A stretch of 64,000 bases of DNA from Caproicibacterium sp. BJN0003. Its GTDB lineage: Bacteria > Bacillota > Clostridia > Oscillospirales > Acutalibacteraceae. Under the pieces are notes generated by a model. That model saw nothing but the letters and a program-made list of their open reading frames with translations, did not search any database and was not told the DNA's origin. The stretch is from positions 310,001 through 374,000 of the forward strand of contig NZ_CP111108.1 of NCBI RefSeq assembly GCF_026314295.1, written 5' to 3'. A program made the position numbers and the translations under genes. This document shows, in pieces, positions 18,758 through 28,108 of the stretch. How positions within the stretch are numbered: position 1 is the first letter of the stretch; every line of letters begins with the position of its first letter.

Positions 18758-19513
18758 ATGCAATCTTATACAATTCATTTGATCCGGCATGGTTTAACCG
18801 AAGGAAATCTTCTCGGACAGTATATTGGCAGTACCGATTCTTCGCTTTGCAAAGAGGGAATTGCGGAACTTAAAAAGTTAAAGCAAAACTATGATTATCC
18901 GAAGGCACAGGCGTATTTTTGCAGTCCGCTTAAGCGCTGCAAAGAAACCATGAAGATCCTTTATCCGGAGGCGAAACCAATTTTAATCCGTGACCTGAGA
19001 GAGATCAGCTTTGGAGAATGGGAGGGAAAGACTGCAAAGGAGCTTGCAGCGAAAGACCCGCATTTTGCAGAATGGATGGAGTCGGGAAAAGCTTATACCC
19101 CAGAGGGAGGAGAATCCGGAGGCATTTTTATGCAGAGAACCTGCCTTGCCTTTGAAAAGATTGTAAACGGAATGCTTCGTTCTGGAACTACCAGCGCTGT
19201 TATTGTGGCACATGGCGGCTCTTTGATGTCGATTCTCAGTACTTATGGCTTGCCTCGTGCAAAATTTTATGATTGGATGACACAAAGTGGCTGTGGTTAT
19301 ACGATGCAGGTTATTCCTGGACTTTGGATGCGTTCTATGGTGGCAGAGGTCTGCGAAACAATTCCACCGCGGGAAAAGGCTGATCCGGATGATATATCCC
19401 GCCAGATCATTAACGCAGCGCGGGAAGCTGCCGATGAGGCTTTTGGAGAAAAAGACAAACAGAAAGAGGATTCTCAGAAGGAAACCCCAGAAACTCCCAA
19501 AAAAGACTCTTGA
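18758..19513 (+). CDS. histidine phosphatase family protein
   Basis: ATG 18758 follows AAAGGAG. The 251-residue protein carries the phosphohistidine signature LIRHGLTEGN (Arg10, His11, Gly12), then FCSPLKRC, REISFGEWEGKT and VAHGGSLMS, which hold the second His and the conserved acidic pocket. The family includes cofactor-dependent mutases and phosphatases such as PhoE and CobC; the substrate cannot be assigned. The last 40 residues are a charged Lys/Glu tail (KDKQKEDSQKETPETPKK). The leu promoter overlaps its stop codon. Confidence 0.88.
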   Translation: MQSYTIHLIRHGLTEGNLLGQYIGSTDSSLCKEGIAELKKLKQNYDYPKAQAYFCSPLKRCKETMKILYPEAKPILIRDLREISFGEWEGKTAKELAAKDPHFAEWMESGKAYTPEGGESGGIFMQRTCLAFEKIVNGMLRSGTTSAVIVAHGGSLMSILSTYGLPRAKFYDWMTQSGCGYTMQVIPGLWMRSMVAEVCETIPPREKADPDDISRQIINAAREAADEAFGEKDKQKEDSQKETPETPKKDS

Positions 19514-19537
19514 CAAAGTAAGGTCAGGTGTTATAAT
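19510..19537 (+). promoter_or_regulatory. consensus promoter of the leu operon
   Basis: TTGACA (19510-19515), 16-base spacer, TATAAT (19532-19537). The -35 box contains the TGA stop codon of the preceding phosphatase gene, so the two genes are packed end to end. The transcript would begin just before the T-box. Confidence 0.85.
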
Positions 19538-19563
19538 AAGACAAATTCAATTTTTAAAAGGCA

Positions 19564-19817
19564 ATGACGGGAATAAGGCATGAGCCCCTTTTTCAGAGAA
19601 CCGGCGGATGGTGTGAGCCGGCAGAGGGATTGATGCGGATAGCTCATCCCTGAGCCGCCGGTTCCGATTCAGTAGGGCCGGACGCAACGGCAGCGTTATC
19701 AGAGCCGTGGCCTTGATAGAGGCTGCTGAGGGTTCCTTTGTGGAACTGAACTTGGGTGGTACCACGAATTGATTCGTCCCAAAGACAGAATAATTTCTGT
19801 CTTTGGGACTTTTTTTG
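19564..19817 (+). promoter_or_regulatory. leucine T-box leader (CTC specifier) with terminator
   Basis: The leader begins with a GACGGGAATAAG stem I base and has an AGAGA/GGTG distal hairpin. The specifier loop carries CTC at 19643-19645 (Leu), flanked by GGGA/TCCC and GCAT/ATGC helices. The T-box proper TGGGTGGTACCACG is at 19753-19766. The terminator 19776-19817 has GTCCCAAAGACAGAA pairing with its complement, then seven T. Uncharged tRNA-Leu would favour read-through into leuA. Confidence 0.95.
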
Positions 19818-19908
19818 TGGGAAAATCCGCACAGTCAATGAAATTCTCGGTTGGTTTTAGAGAAGGCCGGTAAACCAGTTTGATTGATAGAAAAGGAGCT
19901 GTTTTAAG

Positions 19909-21642
19909 ATGATGTATGAGGGTTGTAAAAAGTACATTCCGTTTCAGCCGGTTTCTCTGCCGGACCGTACGTGGCCGGATCAGATACTCAATAAGGCGCC
20001 GGTTTGGTGCAGCGTAGATCTGCGTGACGGAAATCAGGCATTGGTAGATCCGATGAATCTGGAGGAAAAACTGCTTTATTTTAAAACTCTGGTTGAAATC
20101 GGTTTTAAAGAGATTGAAATTGGATTTCCGTCTTCTTCGGAGACCGAATATGAAATTTGCCGGACGCTGATCGAAAAGAATCTGATTCCGGACGATGTGA
20201 CAATTCAGGTATTGGTGCAGGCCAGAGAGCATCTGATTCGTAAAACCTTTGAGGCAATTAAGGGTGCTAAAAATGTGATCGTGCATTTTTATAATTCCAC
20301 TTCTACCTTACAGCGTAAAGTGGTTTTTAAAACGGATATGCAGGGAGTCATCAACATCGCAGTGGAGGGCGCAAAGCTGGTTCGTCGCTTGACGGAAGAA
20401 GAGATCAAAAGGAGCGGGGCCAATATTCGCTATGAGTATTCGCCAGAGAGCTTTTCAGGCACTGAGATGGATAACGCGGTCAAGATTTGCGAAGAAGTGC
20501 TGGATACTTTGGGGGCAACACCGGAGAAAAAAGTGATTTTGAATCTGCCCAATACGGTAGAAATGTGTACCCCCAATACCCACGCAGATCAGATCGAATA
20601 TTTTATCCGCCATTTAAAGGGACGCGACCGCGCAATTATTAGTCTGCATCCGCATAATGACCGCGGCACCGGCGTTGCAGCGACAGAGCTTGCTCTGATG
20701 GCGGGAGCGGAGCGGGTAGAAGGAACCCTCTTCGGAAACGGGGAGCGTACCGGCAATGTAGATATCATGAATCTTGCGATGAATCTTTACAGTCAAGGGG
20801 TTGATCCGCACCTCGATTTTTCCAATATTCGTCATATTCGGGACGTCTACGAAAAATGTACCAATATGCGGGTGCATGACCGCCATCCTTATGCGGGAAA
20901 TCTGGTCTTTACTGCATTTTCCGGATCTCATCAAGATGCGATCAAAAAGGGAATCGATTATATGCATACACATGAATCTTCTTATTGGGAGGTTCCGTAT
21001 CTGCCGATTGATCCTGCCGATGTAGGCAGAGAATATGAGCCGATCATCCGTATTAACAGCCAGTCCGGAAAAGGCGGAGCTGCTTTTGTAATGCAGCAGA
21101 GCTTCGGATTCGATCTGCCAAAAGCGATGCATCCGGAATTTGGTGCAGCAATTAAAGAAGCGTGTGATGCTGCCGGAAGAGAATTGATCCCCAGCGAGAT
21201 TTTTCATATTTTCCGCAAAGAATATTTGGATCTGCAGGCGCCTTATCATCTCAAGTCTTATAAGCTTTATGAAGAACGAATGAGCGATGATGAAAGCGAT
21301 TCTGATGAGGAGACTCCTTCTGCAGTTCATTTTGAAGGAAATATTCGTTTTCATCACGAAGACCATCCGGTCAGTGCTATTGGGAATGGCCCGATCGATG
21401 CTTTCTTTAAGGCATTGGAACAGGTCGGAATCAAGAATTATCGGTTTGTAACTTATCGTGAACATGCAATTGACGCCGGTGCGGATAGTAAGGCAGTTTC
21501 TTATATTCAGCTTCAGGATCCCAAGGGACGCGATATTTTCGGCGTTGGGGTGCATCCGAATATCAGCATGGCATCGATCAAGGGAATTATCTGTGCGGTA
21601 AACCGTGCAGTGCTGCGGAATCAGAAGGAGGCAGAAGAATGA
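19909..21642 (+). CDS. leuA: 2-isopropylmalate synthase
   Basis: LeuA condenses 2-ketoisovalerate with acetyl-CoA, the first step of leucine synthesis. The 577-residue protein is of the longer LeuA type. The TIM barrel carries [10 protein letters not shown] at the N terminus, [11 protein letters not shown] (metal-binding His pair) and [12 protein letters not shown]-terminal allosteric LeuA dimer domain (about 455-570) suggests leucine feedback. The start is the first of two ATG codons, AGGAG ten bases upstream. It is controlled by the leucine T-box and overlaps leuB by ATGA. Confidence 0.96.
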   Translation: MMYEGCKKYIPFQPVSLPDRTWPDQILNKAPVWCSVDLRDGNQALVDPMNLEEKLLYFKTLVEIGFKEIEIGFPSSSETEYEICRTLIEKNLIPDDVTIQVLVQAREHLIRKTFEAIKGAKNVIVHFYNSTSTLQRKVVFKTDMQGVINIAVEGAKLVRRLTEEEIKRSGANIRYEYSPESFSGTEMDNAVKICEEVLDTLGATPEKKVILNLPNTVEMCTPNTHADQIEYFIRHLKGRDRAIISLHPHNDRGTGVAATELALMAGAERVEGTLFGNGERTGNVDIMNLAMNLYSQGVDPHLDFSNIRHIRDVYEKCTNMRVHDRHPYAGNLVFTAFSGSHQDAIKKGIDYMHTHESSYWEVPYLPIDPADVGREYEPIIRINSQSGKGGAAFVMQQSFGFDLPKAMHPEFGAAIKEACDAAGRELIPSEIFHIFRKEYLDLQAPYHLKSYKLYEERMSDDESDSDEETPSAVHFEGNIRFHHEDHPVSAIGNGPIDAFFKALEQVGIKNYRFVTYREHAIDAGADSKAVSYIQLQDPKGRDIFGVGVHPNISMASIKGIICAVNRAVLRNQKEAEE

Positions 21643-22709
21643 ATACGTATCATATCACAGTCCTAAAAGGGGATGGAATCGGCCCGGAGATCGTAGAAGA
21701 AGCAATGAAAACGCTCAAAAAAGCAGGCGAAAAATATGGATTTTCGATGGAGTTTAGGGAGGCGCTTTTAGGTGGAAGCGCGATTGATGCGACAGGTGTT
21801 CCGCTGCCGCAGGAAACGATCGATTGCTGCAAAGCGGCAGACAGTACCCTTTTGGGTGCGGTTGGAGGCCCTAAATGGGATAATCAGCCCGGAAATAACC
21901 GCCCGGAAGCGGGGCTACTTGGGATTCGCGGAGCCTTAGGACTTTTTGCCAATCTGCGCCCGGCGGTTATCTTTCCACAGCTGAGAGAAGCTTCTCCGCT
22001 CAAGAGCAAAATCATTGGAGAAAATCTTGATATTCTCATTGTGCGGGAGCTTACCGGTGGAATTTATTTTGGCGAGCGGGGCCGCGGAGAAAAAAATGGA
22101 AACATTTATGCCTATGATACCGAAAAATACTCGGTATCGGAAATTCGCAGGATTGCACGCAAGGGCTTTGAAATGGCAATGAAGCGCAATAAAAAGCTTT
22201 GCAGCGTCGATAAGGCAAATGTGCTGGAATCATCCCGTCTGTGGCGCAAAACAGTTGCTGACATGGCAGAGGAGTATCCGGAAGTGGAACTTACCAATCT
22301 TTATGTGGATAATTGTGCGATGCAGTTGGTTTGCAATCCGAAACAGTTTGATGTGATCGTAACTTCCAATATTTTTGGAGATATTCTTTCCGATGAAGCT
22401 TCTATGATTTCGGGTTCTATCGGAATGCTGGCTTCGGCAAGCCTGGGTGCCGGCAAGTCAGGCCTTTATGAACCGGTTCACGGTTCGGCACCTGATATTG
22501 CGGGAACCGGAAAAGCAAATCCTCTCGCAACGATTCTTTCAGGCGCTATGATGCTGCGCTATTCTTTAGAGGAGCCGGAGGCGGCAGAAGCGATTGAGTC
22601 AGCCGTCACAAAAGCATTAGACCACGCACGTACGGCGGATATTGCTTCGCCACAGCTTCCGCAGGTGTCCTGTAAAGAGATGGGCGAATTGGTGCGGAAA
22701 TTCATCTGA
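21639..22709 (+). CDS. leuB: 3-isopropylmalate dehydrogenase
   Basis: LeuB oxidatively decarboxylates 3-isopropylmalate with NAD. The 356-residue length is normal. Visible motifs are [22 protein letters not shown], the substrate Arg region [26 protein letters not shown], and the metal/NAD site [15 protein letters not shown] followed by [12 protein letters not shown]. It ends the short leu operon; leuC and leuD are not in the window and must lie elsewhere if the pathway is complete. Confidence 0.96.
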   Translation: MNTYHITVLKGDGIGPEIVEEAMKTLKKAGEKYGFSMEFREALLGGSAIDATGVPLPQETIDCCKAADSTLLGAVGGPKWDNQPGNNRPEAGLLGIRGALGLFANLRPAVIFPQLREASPLKSKIIGENLDILIVRELTGGIYFGERGRGEKNGNIYAYDTEKYSVSEIRRIARKGFEMAMKRNKKLCSVDKANVLESSRLWRKTVADMAEEYPEVELTNLYVDNCAMQLVCNPKQFDVIVTSNIFGDILSDEASMISGSIGMLASASLGAGKSGLYEPVHGSAPDIAGTGKANPLATILSGAMMLRYSLEEPEAAEAIESAVTKALDHARTADIASPQLPQVSCKEMGELVRKFI

Positions 22710-22719
22710 ATAAATTTTT

Positions 22720-22747
22720 GCGGTGTCGAAAAGCGGCACCGCTTTTT
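22720..22747 (+). terminator. leu operon terminator
   Basis: GCGGTGTC and GGCACCGC arms, a seven-base loop, then TTTTT. Confidence 0.88.
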
Positions 22748-22748
22748 G

Positions 22749-22777
22749 TTGCCATCAAAGAGAAATTCTGGTAAAAT
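22749..22777 (+). promoter_or_regulatory. promoter of the alpha-hydroxy-acid oxidase gene
   Basis: TTGCCA (22749-22754), 17-base spacer, TAAAAT (22772-22777), directly after the leu terminator. Confidence 0.6.
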
Positions 22778-22809
22778 AAAAGTAACTTTATAGAGATGGA
22801 GTTAAAAAA

Positions 22810-23832
22810 ATGACATACAAAGAAATTTTAAAAAGTGCGCAGGGACAGATGGGGCCTTTTTGTAAGGCTTGTCCTGTTTGTAATGGCTTTGCCTGTAAGA
22901 ATCGGATCCCTGGTCCCGGTGCGAAGGGTACCGGCAGTGCTTTTATTCGAAATTATCAGAAGTGGCAGGAAATTTGCGTCAATTTGGATACGATTGGAGA
23001 TCATGCTCCGGCTGATCCCACATTTTCCCTTTTTGGCAAAGAATTTTCTTTGCCGGTTTTTGCGGCACCGGTTGGTGCAATGCAGCTGCATTACGGCGAT
23101 AAATATGACGATCTTGCTTACAATAAAATTCTGGTCTCCGCATGTGCGAAAAATGGAATTGCTGCTTTTACCGGAGATGGAACAAATCCGGCAGTCTTCG
23201 AGAGTGCGGCAAAAGTAATCGGGGAAAATAGAGGAATGGGGATTCCTACCGTAAAACCGTGGGATTCTAAAACGTTAAATGATCGGCTGAAGCTTGCAGA
23301 GAAAGCCGATCCACTTGCGATTGCGATGGATATTGATGCGGCGGGCCTTCCGTTCTTAAAAAATCTCAATCCTCCGGCAGGAAGAAAAACGGTCGGAGAA
23401 CTTAAAGAAATCATCCATATGACACAGAAGCCGTTTTTTCTAAAAGGAATTATGACGGTAAAAGGTGCAAAAAAAGCGCTGGAAGCGGGTGCTTCCGGAA
23501 TTGTTGTTTCGAATCATGGGGGTAGGGTGCTGGATGGGTGTCCTGCTACTGCCGAAGTTTTGTCACAGATTGCAGATGCAGTCGGTGATAAAATGACGAT
23601 TCTGGTAGACGGAGGAATTCGGAGCGGCCTTGATGTTTTTAAAGCACTTGCTCTCGGTGCAGATGGTGTTTTGATTGGACGTCCTTTTGTCACCATGGTT
23701 TATGGAGGCGGAGAAGAAGGGGTCAAAACCTATGTGGAAAAGCTCAGAGCAGAACTTTGTGACACAATGGAACTTTGCGGAGCGCATACGTTGCAGGAGA
23801 TTGATCGCTCGATGATTTTTAAAACAGTGTAA
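22810..23832 (+). CDS. FMN-dependent alpha-hydroxy-acid oxidizing protein
   Basis: A 340-residue TIM-barrel flavoprotein of the lactate oxidase/glycolate oxidase family. It shows PVFAAPVGAM (flavin), FFLKGIM with the flavin Lys, the catalytic SNHGGR with His/Arg, and VDGGIRSG with LIGRPFV (phosphate loop). An N-terminal extension holds four cysteines in FCKACPVCNGFACKN, unusual for classical members but, as I recall, recurring in clostridial ones. This might be a metal or disulfide site. The product could oxidise lactate or a related 2-hydroxy acid; substrate not assigned. It has its own promoter. Confidence 0.87.
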   Translation: MTYKEILKSAQGQMGPFCKACPVCNGFACKNRIPGPGAKGTGSAFIRNYQKWQEICVNLDTIGDHAPADPTFSLFGKEFSLPVFAAPVGAMQLHYGDKYDDLAYNKILVSACAKNGIAAFTGDGTNPAVFESAAKVIGENRGMGIPTVKPWDSKTLNDRLKLAEKADPLAIAMDIDAAGLPFLKNLNPPAGRKTVGELKEIIHMTQKPFFLKGIMTVKGAKKALEAGASGIVVSNHGGRVLDGCPATAEVLSQIADAVGDKMTILVDGGIRSGLDVFKALALGADGVLIGRPFVTMVYGGGEEGVKTYVEKLRAELCDTMELCGAHTLQEIDRSMIFKTV

Positions 23833-23888
23833 TCTTTAATTTGTTTATATTGGGAAAAATTTATGAAAAGAAAAGGGTTGTGATAAAA

Positions 23889-24770
23889 ATGAAGAGAGTT
23901 ATCACTGGAATTTTAGCATTAGCGTTCGTGGGGACAATGTTGTCTGGCTGTGGAAATCAACAGACGCCCGCAGAAAAATTGGTGGCAGCGGCAGAAAAAA
24001 CAAATCAAGCACAAAGCGTCAACAGCAAGCTAAACGTGGATTTTGGAATTGGAGCCTCTGCTAGAGGTATGAATATGAATTTGGATATGAAAATGAATTT
24101 TGATTGTACTTCTTTTAAGGATCCTCAAAAGACCAAAGCAGATGGAACACTTGATCTGGGTATTTATGGAAAACAAACAATGCAGATTTACAGCGAGAAA
24201 AAGGATAATCAGATGTTGGTTTATTCCAATACTGGTTCCGGTTGGGAGGCTGCTTCTGCTGATACGGTAAATCAGATGGATCCGTCGAAAGACTTGGAAC
24301 TTTATACAGAAATCGCGCAGGATTTTAAAGAAGCTGGCACCGAAAAAATCAATGATCAGGATGCAATTAAAATTACGGGAACCATCTCCGGAGAAAATTT
24401 AAAGAAGATTTTCGATAGCAATGAATTGCTTCAAGAAGTAGAATCAATTGCTGGAGATGATGAGGAGAAGCTTGAACAGCTTTATAATAATCTCGGGAGC
24501 ATTTCTGTGAATTTCTGGATTGACTCCAAGACCGGGTATTTGGTCAAAATGCAGATGGATATGGCAGATGTTATAAAGAATCTATTTTCAGAGGCAACGA
24601 CACAGTCAGGGGCTCCTTCTGAAGTTGGACTCGATGTCAGTACAGCGAATATTGAAATCAGTTTCGCGAATTTTGATAAAGCAGATGACTTTACAATACC
24701 GGATGAAGCGCGCGCATCTGCGAATGACAACAATGCGAATAGCTCAAGTTCCACTGCATTAGCAGCATAA
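23889..24770 (+). CDS. lipoprotein, DUF6612/LppX-like
   Basis: Start ATG 23889, with only a weak AAGGG upstream. The 293-residue product has a lipoprotein signal with cleavage before Cys21 (LSGC). The mature part, beginning AEKLVAAAEKTNQAQSV, is rich in short beta segments and ends in a long acidic, Ser/Asn-rich tail. The pattern of alternating strands and SKTGYLVKMQMDM resembles LolA/LppX-fold lipoproteins annotated as DUF6612. A role in binding hydrophobic ligands would be family inference only. A bidirectional terminator follows. Confidence 0.72.
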   Translation: MKRVITGILALAFVGTMLSGCGNQQTPAEKLVAAAEKTNQAQSVNSKLNVDFGIGASARGMNMNLDMKMNFDCTSFKDPQKTKADGTLDLGIYGKQTMQIYSEKKDNQMLVYSNTGSGWEAASADTVNQMDPSKDLELYTEIAQDFKEAGTEKINDQDAIKITGTISGENLKKIFDSNELLQEVESIAGDDEEKLEQLYNNLGSISVNFWIDSKTGYLVKMQMDMADVIKNLFSEATTQSGAPSEVGLDVSTANIEISFANFDKADDFTIPDEARASANDNNANSSSSTALAA

Positions 24771-24786
24771 AAATAGAAAGATAAAG

Positions 24787-24826
24787 AAAATGCCTTTGCT
24801 AGGTTAACCCAGCAAAGGCATTTTTT
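24787..24826. terminator. bidirectional terminator between convergent genes
   Basis: AAAATGCCTTTGCT pairs with AGCAAAGGCATTTT around a GGTTAACC-centred loop. T-runs lie on both sides, so it can end the lipoprotein transcript and the leftward dCMP deaminase transcript. Confidence 0.9.
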
Positions 24827-25313
24827 AATATCCAAATGTACCACTTAAAGACTCATCGTTTTCGATCCAGTCATGAACCGGAAAGGCTTTGTATTCTGTC
24901 CGATTAATTCTGACAATCACCTGTAAAATTCCCGCGTTAATTACCATGCGTTTACACATGGAACAGGAGGATGGATTTTCTACATATTCTTTAGTGGAGG
25001 CATCGCGTCCCACCAAATAAAGAGTGGCGCCGATCATATCTCTGCGGGAGGCGCTGATAATCGCGTTTGCTTCCGCATGGACGGAACGGCAGATTTCATA
25101 ACGTTCTCCACGCGGAATTTTTAACTTTTCACGAATACAGACACCGGTATCCAAACAGTTGGCGCGGCCTCTTGGAGCACCATTATAGCCGGTGGCAACG
25201 ATCTCATCGTTATTGACGATGATTGCGCCCCACATCTTTCTCAGACAAGTTGAGCGTTCCGAAACTGTTTCGGCGATGTCTAAATAGTAGTTGATCTTAT
25301 CTTTTCGCAGCAT
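24825..25313 (-). CDS. deoxycytidylate (dCMP) deaminase family protein
   Basis: The 162-residue zinc-dependent deaminase carries SVHAEANAI (zinc His and catalytic Glu) and SSCSMCKRMVINAG (the PCxxC-type zinc cysteines). Family members convert dCMP to dUMP to feed thymidylate synthesis; ComEB-like proteins belong here. ATG 25313 follows TAAGGAGG. It is the last gene of the leftward ddl-argS-rsmA group, 15 bases after a small membrane protein gene. Confidence 0.9.
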   Translation of the reverse strand: MLRKDKINYYLDIAETVSERSTCLRKMWGAIIVNNDEIVATGYNGAPRGRANCLDTGVCIREKLKIPRGERYEICRSVHAEANAIISASRRDMIGATLYLVGRDASTKEYVENPSSCSMCKRMVINAGILQVIVRINRTEYKAFPVHDWIENDESLSGTFGY

Positions 25314-25328
25314 AACGATTTTTCCTCC

Positions 25329-25523
25329 TTATTGGTTTTGAGAGTGCTTAAGAGACTCGAATGCGAGAAAAATCCCGCCGAGTGCAATAACCACCGCGAT
25401 CATGGAAAAAGTAATCGAGAGTGCCTCTTGTTCAAGAGGACTCAAGATCATTCCAATCAGTGCACAGACGCAGGCAATCGCAAAGAAAATCCAGCTAAGC
25501 TGTTTGTCCGATTTCTCTTTCAT
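25329..25523 (-). CDS. 64-residue membrane protein
   Basis: A small gene whose ATG (25523) overlaps the rsmA stop by ATGA and follows AAAGGAG. The product has two hydrophobic segments (about 10-26 and 35-54) with charged ends KEKSDK and KHSQNQ. The coupling to rsmA and good ribosome site support it as real. No family recognised. Confidence 0.72.
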   Translation of the reverse strand: MKEKSDKQLSWIFFAIACVCALIGMILSPLEQEALSITFSMIAVVIALGGIFLAFESLKHSQNQ

Positions 25524-26383
25524 ATGAAATCTCCTTTTGAAAGTGCGCGTGTAAGAGCCGCAAATTCATCCATTGAAAGTTGTTCAGCACGGCGGTTTTC
25601 AAGAATTTTTGCTTCAAAAAGCGCTTGCCTGGTTTTTTCTTTCGGAAGGGATAATCCTGCCGAAAGTGAATTCAGCACGGTTTTGCGACGCTGGGAAAAA
25701 CAAGCGTGAACGGTCCTGAAAAAAGCTTTTTGAGAAGGAACATCGATCAAAGGCTTGCTGCGAATTCTTAACTGAATGACAGTGGAATCTACTTTTGGAC
25801 TGGGCAGAAAACAATCTCTTTTTACCGGAAATAGAATCTCAGGCTCGGAATAAAACCAGACAGCTGCACTGACGGAACCGCAAGCTCTTGTCCCAGGAAG
25901 AGCACAGAGCCGCTCAGCTGCTTCTTTTTGAACCATGACAGTCAGAGCATCAATAGGAAGATCCGCTTCCAGAAGGCCCATAATGACCGGAGAAGTAATA
26001 TAGTAAGGAAGGTTTGCACAGACTTCAATTTTTAAACCGGGAAATTCTGTCTTTAATAGTTCTGGAAGATCCAGCTTTAAAATATCCCCTTCCATTACAT
26101 GGAGATTGGAAAAATCAGAGAGCGTTTCGGAAAGAACTGGTAAAAGCCGATGATCAAGTTCTACGGCAGTTACTTTTTGTGCACGAGAGCAAAGCTCCTT
26201 TGTTAGAACACCGATTCCCGGTCCAATTTCGAGTACACCAACTCCCTTATCTGCACCGCAGGCTTCTGCCATCCTTGGGCAGACAGAAGGGTCAATCAGA
26301 AAGTTTTGCCCCAGCCCTTTACTAAACGAAAATCCGTGACGAGATAAAATCGATCGAATCGTTTGAGGGTCTGAAAGATTCAT
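25520..26383 (-). CDS. rsmA: 16S rRNA (adenine1518/1519-N6) dimethyltransferase
   Basis: RsmA (KsgA) dimethylates two adenines near the 3' end of 16S rRNA during small-subunit maturation. ATG 26383 has AGGAGA eight bases upstream; a TTG two codons earlier is too close to it. The 287-residue protein shows GLGQNFLID, the SAM loop VLEIGPGIGVLT, EGDILK and the catalytic NLPYYITSPVIM (NLPY). The C-terminal helical domain is complete. It sits 30 bases after argS. Confidence 0.96.
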   Translation of the reverse strand: MNLSDPQTIRSILSRHGFSFSKGLGQNFLIDPSVCPRMAEACGADKGVGVLEIGPGIGVLTKELCSRAQKVTAVELDHRLLPVLSETLSDFSNLHVMEGDILKLDLPELLKTEFPGLKIEVCANLPYYITSPVIMGLLEADLPIDALTVMVQKEAAERLCALPGTRACGSVSAAVWFYSEPEILFPVKRDCFLPSPKVDSTVIQLRIRSKPLIDVPSQKAFFRTVHACFSQRRKTVLNSLSAGLSLPKEKTRQALFEAKILENRRAEQLSMDEFAALTRALSKGDFI

Positions 26384-26413
26384 CGGCAAAATCTCCTTTC
26401 TGTGCGATCAAAA

Positions 26414-28108
26414 TTACATGGATTCCGGAGCGTTGATTTTTAAAAGTGCCAGAACGTTCTCCAAAACAATGGCGGTGTCGTGGCAGAGGAACAGGCGTGC
26501 TGCAGAGAGGTGTTCTTCTTCGCCCTTTATGCGGCAGGCGGTATAGAATTTATGGAACAGCGAAGCAAGGCTGAGCGCATACCGTGTGATTCTGGTAGGG
26601 TTCAGCTCTTTTGCAGCTTCTATAATTTCGTCCGTATAAGAAGAAAGAATATTAATGAGTTCCAGCTCTTCGGGAGCTTTCAGAAGCGCAAGTTCCTCTT
26701 CTGTGCAGGGGCGTGGAACCATATTTTCTTCTTCTTTGAGTTTCTTCATTACGCTGCAGATGCGCGCGTGTGCGTATTGCACATAATAGACGGGATTCTG
26801 GCTGTCCTGCTGAACTGCAAGGTCAAGGTCAAAATCGATCTCGGAAGTTGGTTCACGCAGATTAAAGAGAAATCGTGCAGCGTCTACAGGGACTTCATCG
26901 AGAAGTGTGACAAGCGTAATCGCTTTTCCGCTGCGTTTGCTGGCTTTAATCACTTCGCCGTCGCGCATCAAGCGAACCATTTGCATCAGGACGACATCCA
27001 GGCGGGAAGTATCTACCCCTAACGCCTGCAAAGCGCCTTTTAAACGCGGAACATAACCGTGATGATCGGCGCCGAATACATCGACAGCGTAATCAAAATT
27101 TCGGGTAACGAGTTTGTTGTAATGATAGGCAATATCCGGAACGACATAGGTAGGAATCCCATTTTTACGCACCAGGACAAAATCTTCGGATCCGTAATCT
27201 TCCCCTTTAAACCAAGTGGCGCCTTCTTTTTCATAAGTGGCGCCCTTTTCTTTAAGCAGCTCGACCACTTTTTCAACTTCACCGTTTTTGTGAAGTGTGG
27301 ATTCTTTAAACCAGTTGTCATAGCGAATCCGATATTTGAGAAGATCCTGCTTTAATCCTTCGATATTGAGCGGCAGAGCATATTCAATTAACGCTTTGCG
27401 ACGCTCTTCAGAAGAAACTTTTACATATTGATCGCCGTATTTTTGGGCGAAGCTTTTTGCGTGCTCAATAATATCGACTCCCTTGTAGCCGTCCTCCGGA
27501 AAAGGTACAGCGTCCTCTCCTTGATAAAGCTGCAAATAGCGTGCTTCCAGAGAAGCGCCGAATTTATTGACCTGATTTCCGGCATCGTTGAGATAAAATT
27601 CCCGTTCTACCTGATAACCGGCTTCTCCCAGTACGGCGGCCATGGTATCGCCCAGAACGCCTCCGCGGGCGTTGCCGACGTGCATAGGACCGGTGGGATT
27701 GGCAGATACGAATTCTACAAGGACTCGTTTTTTACCGCCAAAGTTGCTTTTTCCGTAATCTTTTCCGCAAGCATTGATGTCATTAAGGACCGCTGCGTAA
27801 AATTTAGGCTTATAAAAGAAATTCAGAAATCCGGGGCCGGCGATCTCGCAGTTTTCGAAGAAAGTATCGGAAAGAGAAATGTTTTCTTTGATCGCTTCTG
27901 CAATTTTGCGGGGAGCCATATGAAAAGTTCTGGCAGATACCATAGCGGCATTAGAGGCCCAGTTCCCATGGCTGTGGTCAGCGGGGATTTCCAACGCAAA
28001 AGCAGGAGCATCTCCTTTTGGCAGAGCCCTTTTTTCCTGCGCTTTTGCAATTGATTCGAGAATAGCTGTTTTAAGTCCTTCGGTTGCGATTCCTACATAT
28101 TTAGACAT
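26414..28108 (-). CDS. argS: arginyl-tRNA synthetase
   Basis: A class I synthetase charging tRNA-Arg, 564 residues. The N-terminal Add1 domain contains HGNWASN. The HIGH motif appears as HVGN in NPTGPMHVGNARGG. The KMSKS loop is degenerate (SKRSGKAITL), as in many ArgRS. The C-terminal DALR anticodon domain ends the protein. ATG 28108 lies eight bases inside the end of the ywiB-like gene; AGGAGG is 11-12 bases upstream. Confidence 0.96.
   Translation of the reverse strand: MSKYVGIATEGLKTAILESIAKAQEKRALPKGDAPAFALEIPADHSHGNWASNAAMVSARTFHMAPRKIAEAIKENISLSDTFFENCEIAGPGFLNFFYKPKFYAAVLNDINACGKDYGKSNFGGKKRVLVEFVSANPTGPMHVGNARGGVLGDTMAAVLGEAGYQVEREFYLNDAGNQVNKFGASLEARYLQLYQGEDAVPFPEDGYKGVDIIEHAKSFAQKYGDQYVKVSSEERRKALIEYALPLNIEGLKQDLLKYRIRYDNWFKESTLHKNGEVEKVVELLKEKGATYEKEGATWFKGEDYGSEDFVLVRKNGIPTYVVPDIAYHYNKLVTRNFDYAVDVFGADHHGYVPRLKGALQALGVDTSRLDVVLMQMVRLMRDGEVIKASKRSGKAITLVTLLDEVPVDAARFLFNLREPTSEIDFDLDLAVQQDSQNPVYYVQYAHARICSVMKKLKEEENMVPRPCTEEELALLKAPEELELINILSSYTDEIIEAAKELNPTRITRYALSLASLFHKFYTACRIKGEEEHLSAARLFLCHDTAIVLENVLALLKINAPESM

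Noticed and set aside
19547-20286. Overlapping minus-strand frames over the leuA leader and leuA start
   Set aside because: They cover the T-box RNA and the leuA coding strand; no start signal.
20614-21555. Minus-strand open frame of about 310 codons inside leuA
   Set aside because: Antisense shadow of a well-supported gene, with no start signal.
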